A stretch of DNA of 49,183 nt from Crenarchaeota archaeon 13_1_40CM_3_52_17. Lineage in GTDB: Archaea; Thermoproteota; Bathyarchaeia; 40CM-2-53-6. Shown piece after piece: positions 48,258-49,183 of the stretch. The notes beneath the pieces are model-generated. The model worked only from the letters and a program-made list of their open reading frames with translations, was not told the DNA's origin and did not search any database. The stretch is from NCBI GenBank assembly GCA_001918745.1, contig MNGN01000043.1, positions 1 through 49,183 of the forward strand. The letters run 5' to 3'. The translations under genes and the position numbers were made by a program. Positions within the stretch are counted from its first letter, which is position 1, and each line of letters starts with the position of its first letter.

Positions 48258-49183
48258 ATGCTTGTCGCAGAGAAGAACCGTCGTGACGCGAGAAGTATCA
48301 TGATGGCTGAAGATGACTCCGGCGAGGCGGAAACGATGCTAGAACCACGCATTGAAGCGGAACAGAAAACTGTTGAGAGATCTAAACCCGGTGACCTTCT
48401 GGACCTTATGTCAAGATTCCTAGAATCGCCAGGAAACGTACTCCTCATACAAGGTGCCCCTGGTACGGGGAAAACAACTCTCGCCCTTGAACTTCTCAAC
48501 AAGGCGAAAGGAACTCGCATCGGTCCTCACACAATTTCCGCCAACAAGGTGTACGTGTCAAGCCGGGTCTCGTCCTCGAAACTGCACCGACATTTCCCCG
48601 GAGTTCACGAAGTGCTCGATTCTATGTCCGGAAAAGAGGCAACAGGCAGCGGGACGCGGTTGGGAGGAGATGGCCGAATAGCAGGAGCGGCGAATATTGT
48701 CAGCAGAATTCTTGCATTGAAAAGGGCCAAGCAGAAAGGCATCATAGTTGTGGACAGTTGGGAAGGTGCAATATCGAATGCGACGGAGGAACGACGTAAT
48801 GAGATGGAAACTGCGATTTTTCAGGACTTGGAAGAGAGCAAGCTAAGCGCGGTAATAGTGAGCGAAAGTGAAAATTCTCCTAAACTCGACTATCTCGTAG
48901 ATGGCATCGTCACACTGTCGCTATCCCACTTGGAAGATAGGACTGTGAGGAGCGTAATTGTCAACAAGCTTCGCGGGTTCAGGCTCCATACACAAGGGGC
49001 GCTGTTTTCGCTCGATGGAGGCAAGTTCACGCTCTTACCCAGAGTCGAATACCATTTTGGCCAGAACGGGTCCTTGGATCCAAGACCATTGAGTCCTGTT
49101 CGTAATACAGAGGACTCCTATTCAACCGGTAGCCCGGACCTTGACGCTTTATTGGACGGTGGAGTAAAGAGGGGCTCATCTCT
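48258..49183 (+). CDS. KaiC/GvpD-type RecA-superfamily ATPase, truncated by window end
   Basis: One open frame runs from ATG 48258 (MLVAEKNRRDARSIMMAED) to the window end without a stop. The N-terminal half has Walker A LIQGAPGTGKTTLALELL and Walker B KGIIVVDSWEG, with VNKLRGFRLHTQGALFSL further on. Near the end STGSPDLDALLDGGVKRGSS opens a second KaiC-type ATPase domain (next Walker A beyond the window). This fits the archaeal double-domain RecA-like ATPases (GvpD/KaiC group), linked to signalling. ATG 48300 is an alternative start. Confidence 0.82.
   Translation, partial: MLVAEKNRRDARSIMMAEDDSGEAETMLEPRIEAEQKTVERSKPGDLLDLMSRFLESPGNVLLIQGAPGTGKTTLALELLNKAKGTRIGPHTISANKVYVSSRVSSSKLHRHFPGVHEVLDSMSGKEATGSGTRLGGDGRIAGAANIVSRILALKRAKQKGIIVVDSWEGAISNATEERRNEMETAIFQDLEESKLSAVIVSESENSPKLDYLVDGIVTLSLSHLEDRTVRSVIVNKLRGFRLHTQGALFSLDGGKFTLLPRVEYHFGQNGSLDPRPLSPVRNTEDSYSTGSPDLDALLDGGVKRGSS

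Overview
The window is one chromosomal stretch of an archaeon. It carries single-copy archaeal information genes: nascent polypeptide-associated complex protein (NAC), MBF1, TFE (TFIIE-alpha), Trm56, DUF2110, a HerA-type ATPase and a KaiC/GvpD-type ATPase. Several promoters look archaeal, with A/T-rich TATA-like boxes 25-35 bases before starts and little or no leader. DyP peroxidase, peroxiredoxin, a predicted di-heme membrane cytochrome and the extracellular Ig/PKD proteins suggest a free-living, oxygen-exposed (perhaps soil or sediment) lineage. I cannot separate a Nitrososphaeria-like from a Thermoplasmata-like origin by eye. No rRNA, tRNA, CRISPR array or complete insertion sequence was seen.

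Layout. 0-4.7 kb: the end of a metallophosphoesterase, small zinc-ribbon membrane proteins, methyltransferases and an M29-like protein. Three of these genes carry single lesions (in-frame TGA, in-frame TAG, one-base frameshift), followed by a decayed TnpB-like fragment. 4.7-10.1 kb: a double-GNAT/C45 acyltransferase pair, a membrane-anchored Ig-cyclophilin fusion, an AlkA-like glycosylase and a methyltransferase. 10.2-10.8 kb: a tiny seven-cysteine peptide and a cysteine-rich HxlR regulator, divergent around a shared TATA box with two palindromes. 10.75-20.9 kb: a core block, PUA-NAC-NUDIX-FtcD on the minus strand, MBF1, DUF996, HerA and RDD on the plus strand, then DUF2110-TFE facing away from trm56-nadC.

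21-35 kb is accessory: two genes whose conserved N-termini have no ATG/GTG/TTG start (an alpha/beta hydrolase and an AlkZ-like protein), SRPBCC-ArsR, DUF2277, DyP peroxidase, M20 dipeptidase, GNATs, a predicted di-heme cytochrome pair, CorA and stand-alone enzymes. 35-43.5 kb: tatA-nadA and a FUN14-like protein, a CBS protein beside a second TnpB-like remnant, a CDF metal exporter, an MFS exporter with a hairpin before its start, and the DUF47-PiT phosphate pair. 43.5-49.2 kb: a zinc-knuckle protein, a large secreted PKD/Ig protein, an ester-cyclase fold, a peroxiredoxin-DsbA operon, an archaeal conserved protein and a KaiC-like ATPase that runs off the end.

The most interesting unexplained unit is the divergent cysteine-rich peptide/HxlR pair near 10.3 kb, which looks like a metal- or thiol-responsive module. 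Next come the possible CTG start at 20,977, the M29-fold protein that appears to lack its metal ligands, and one Ig-like module shared by two extracellular proteins.
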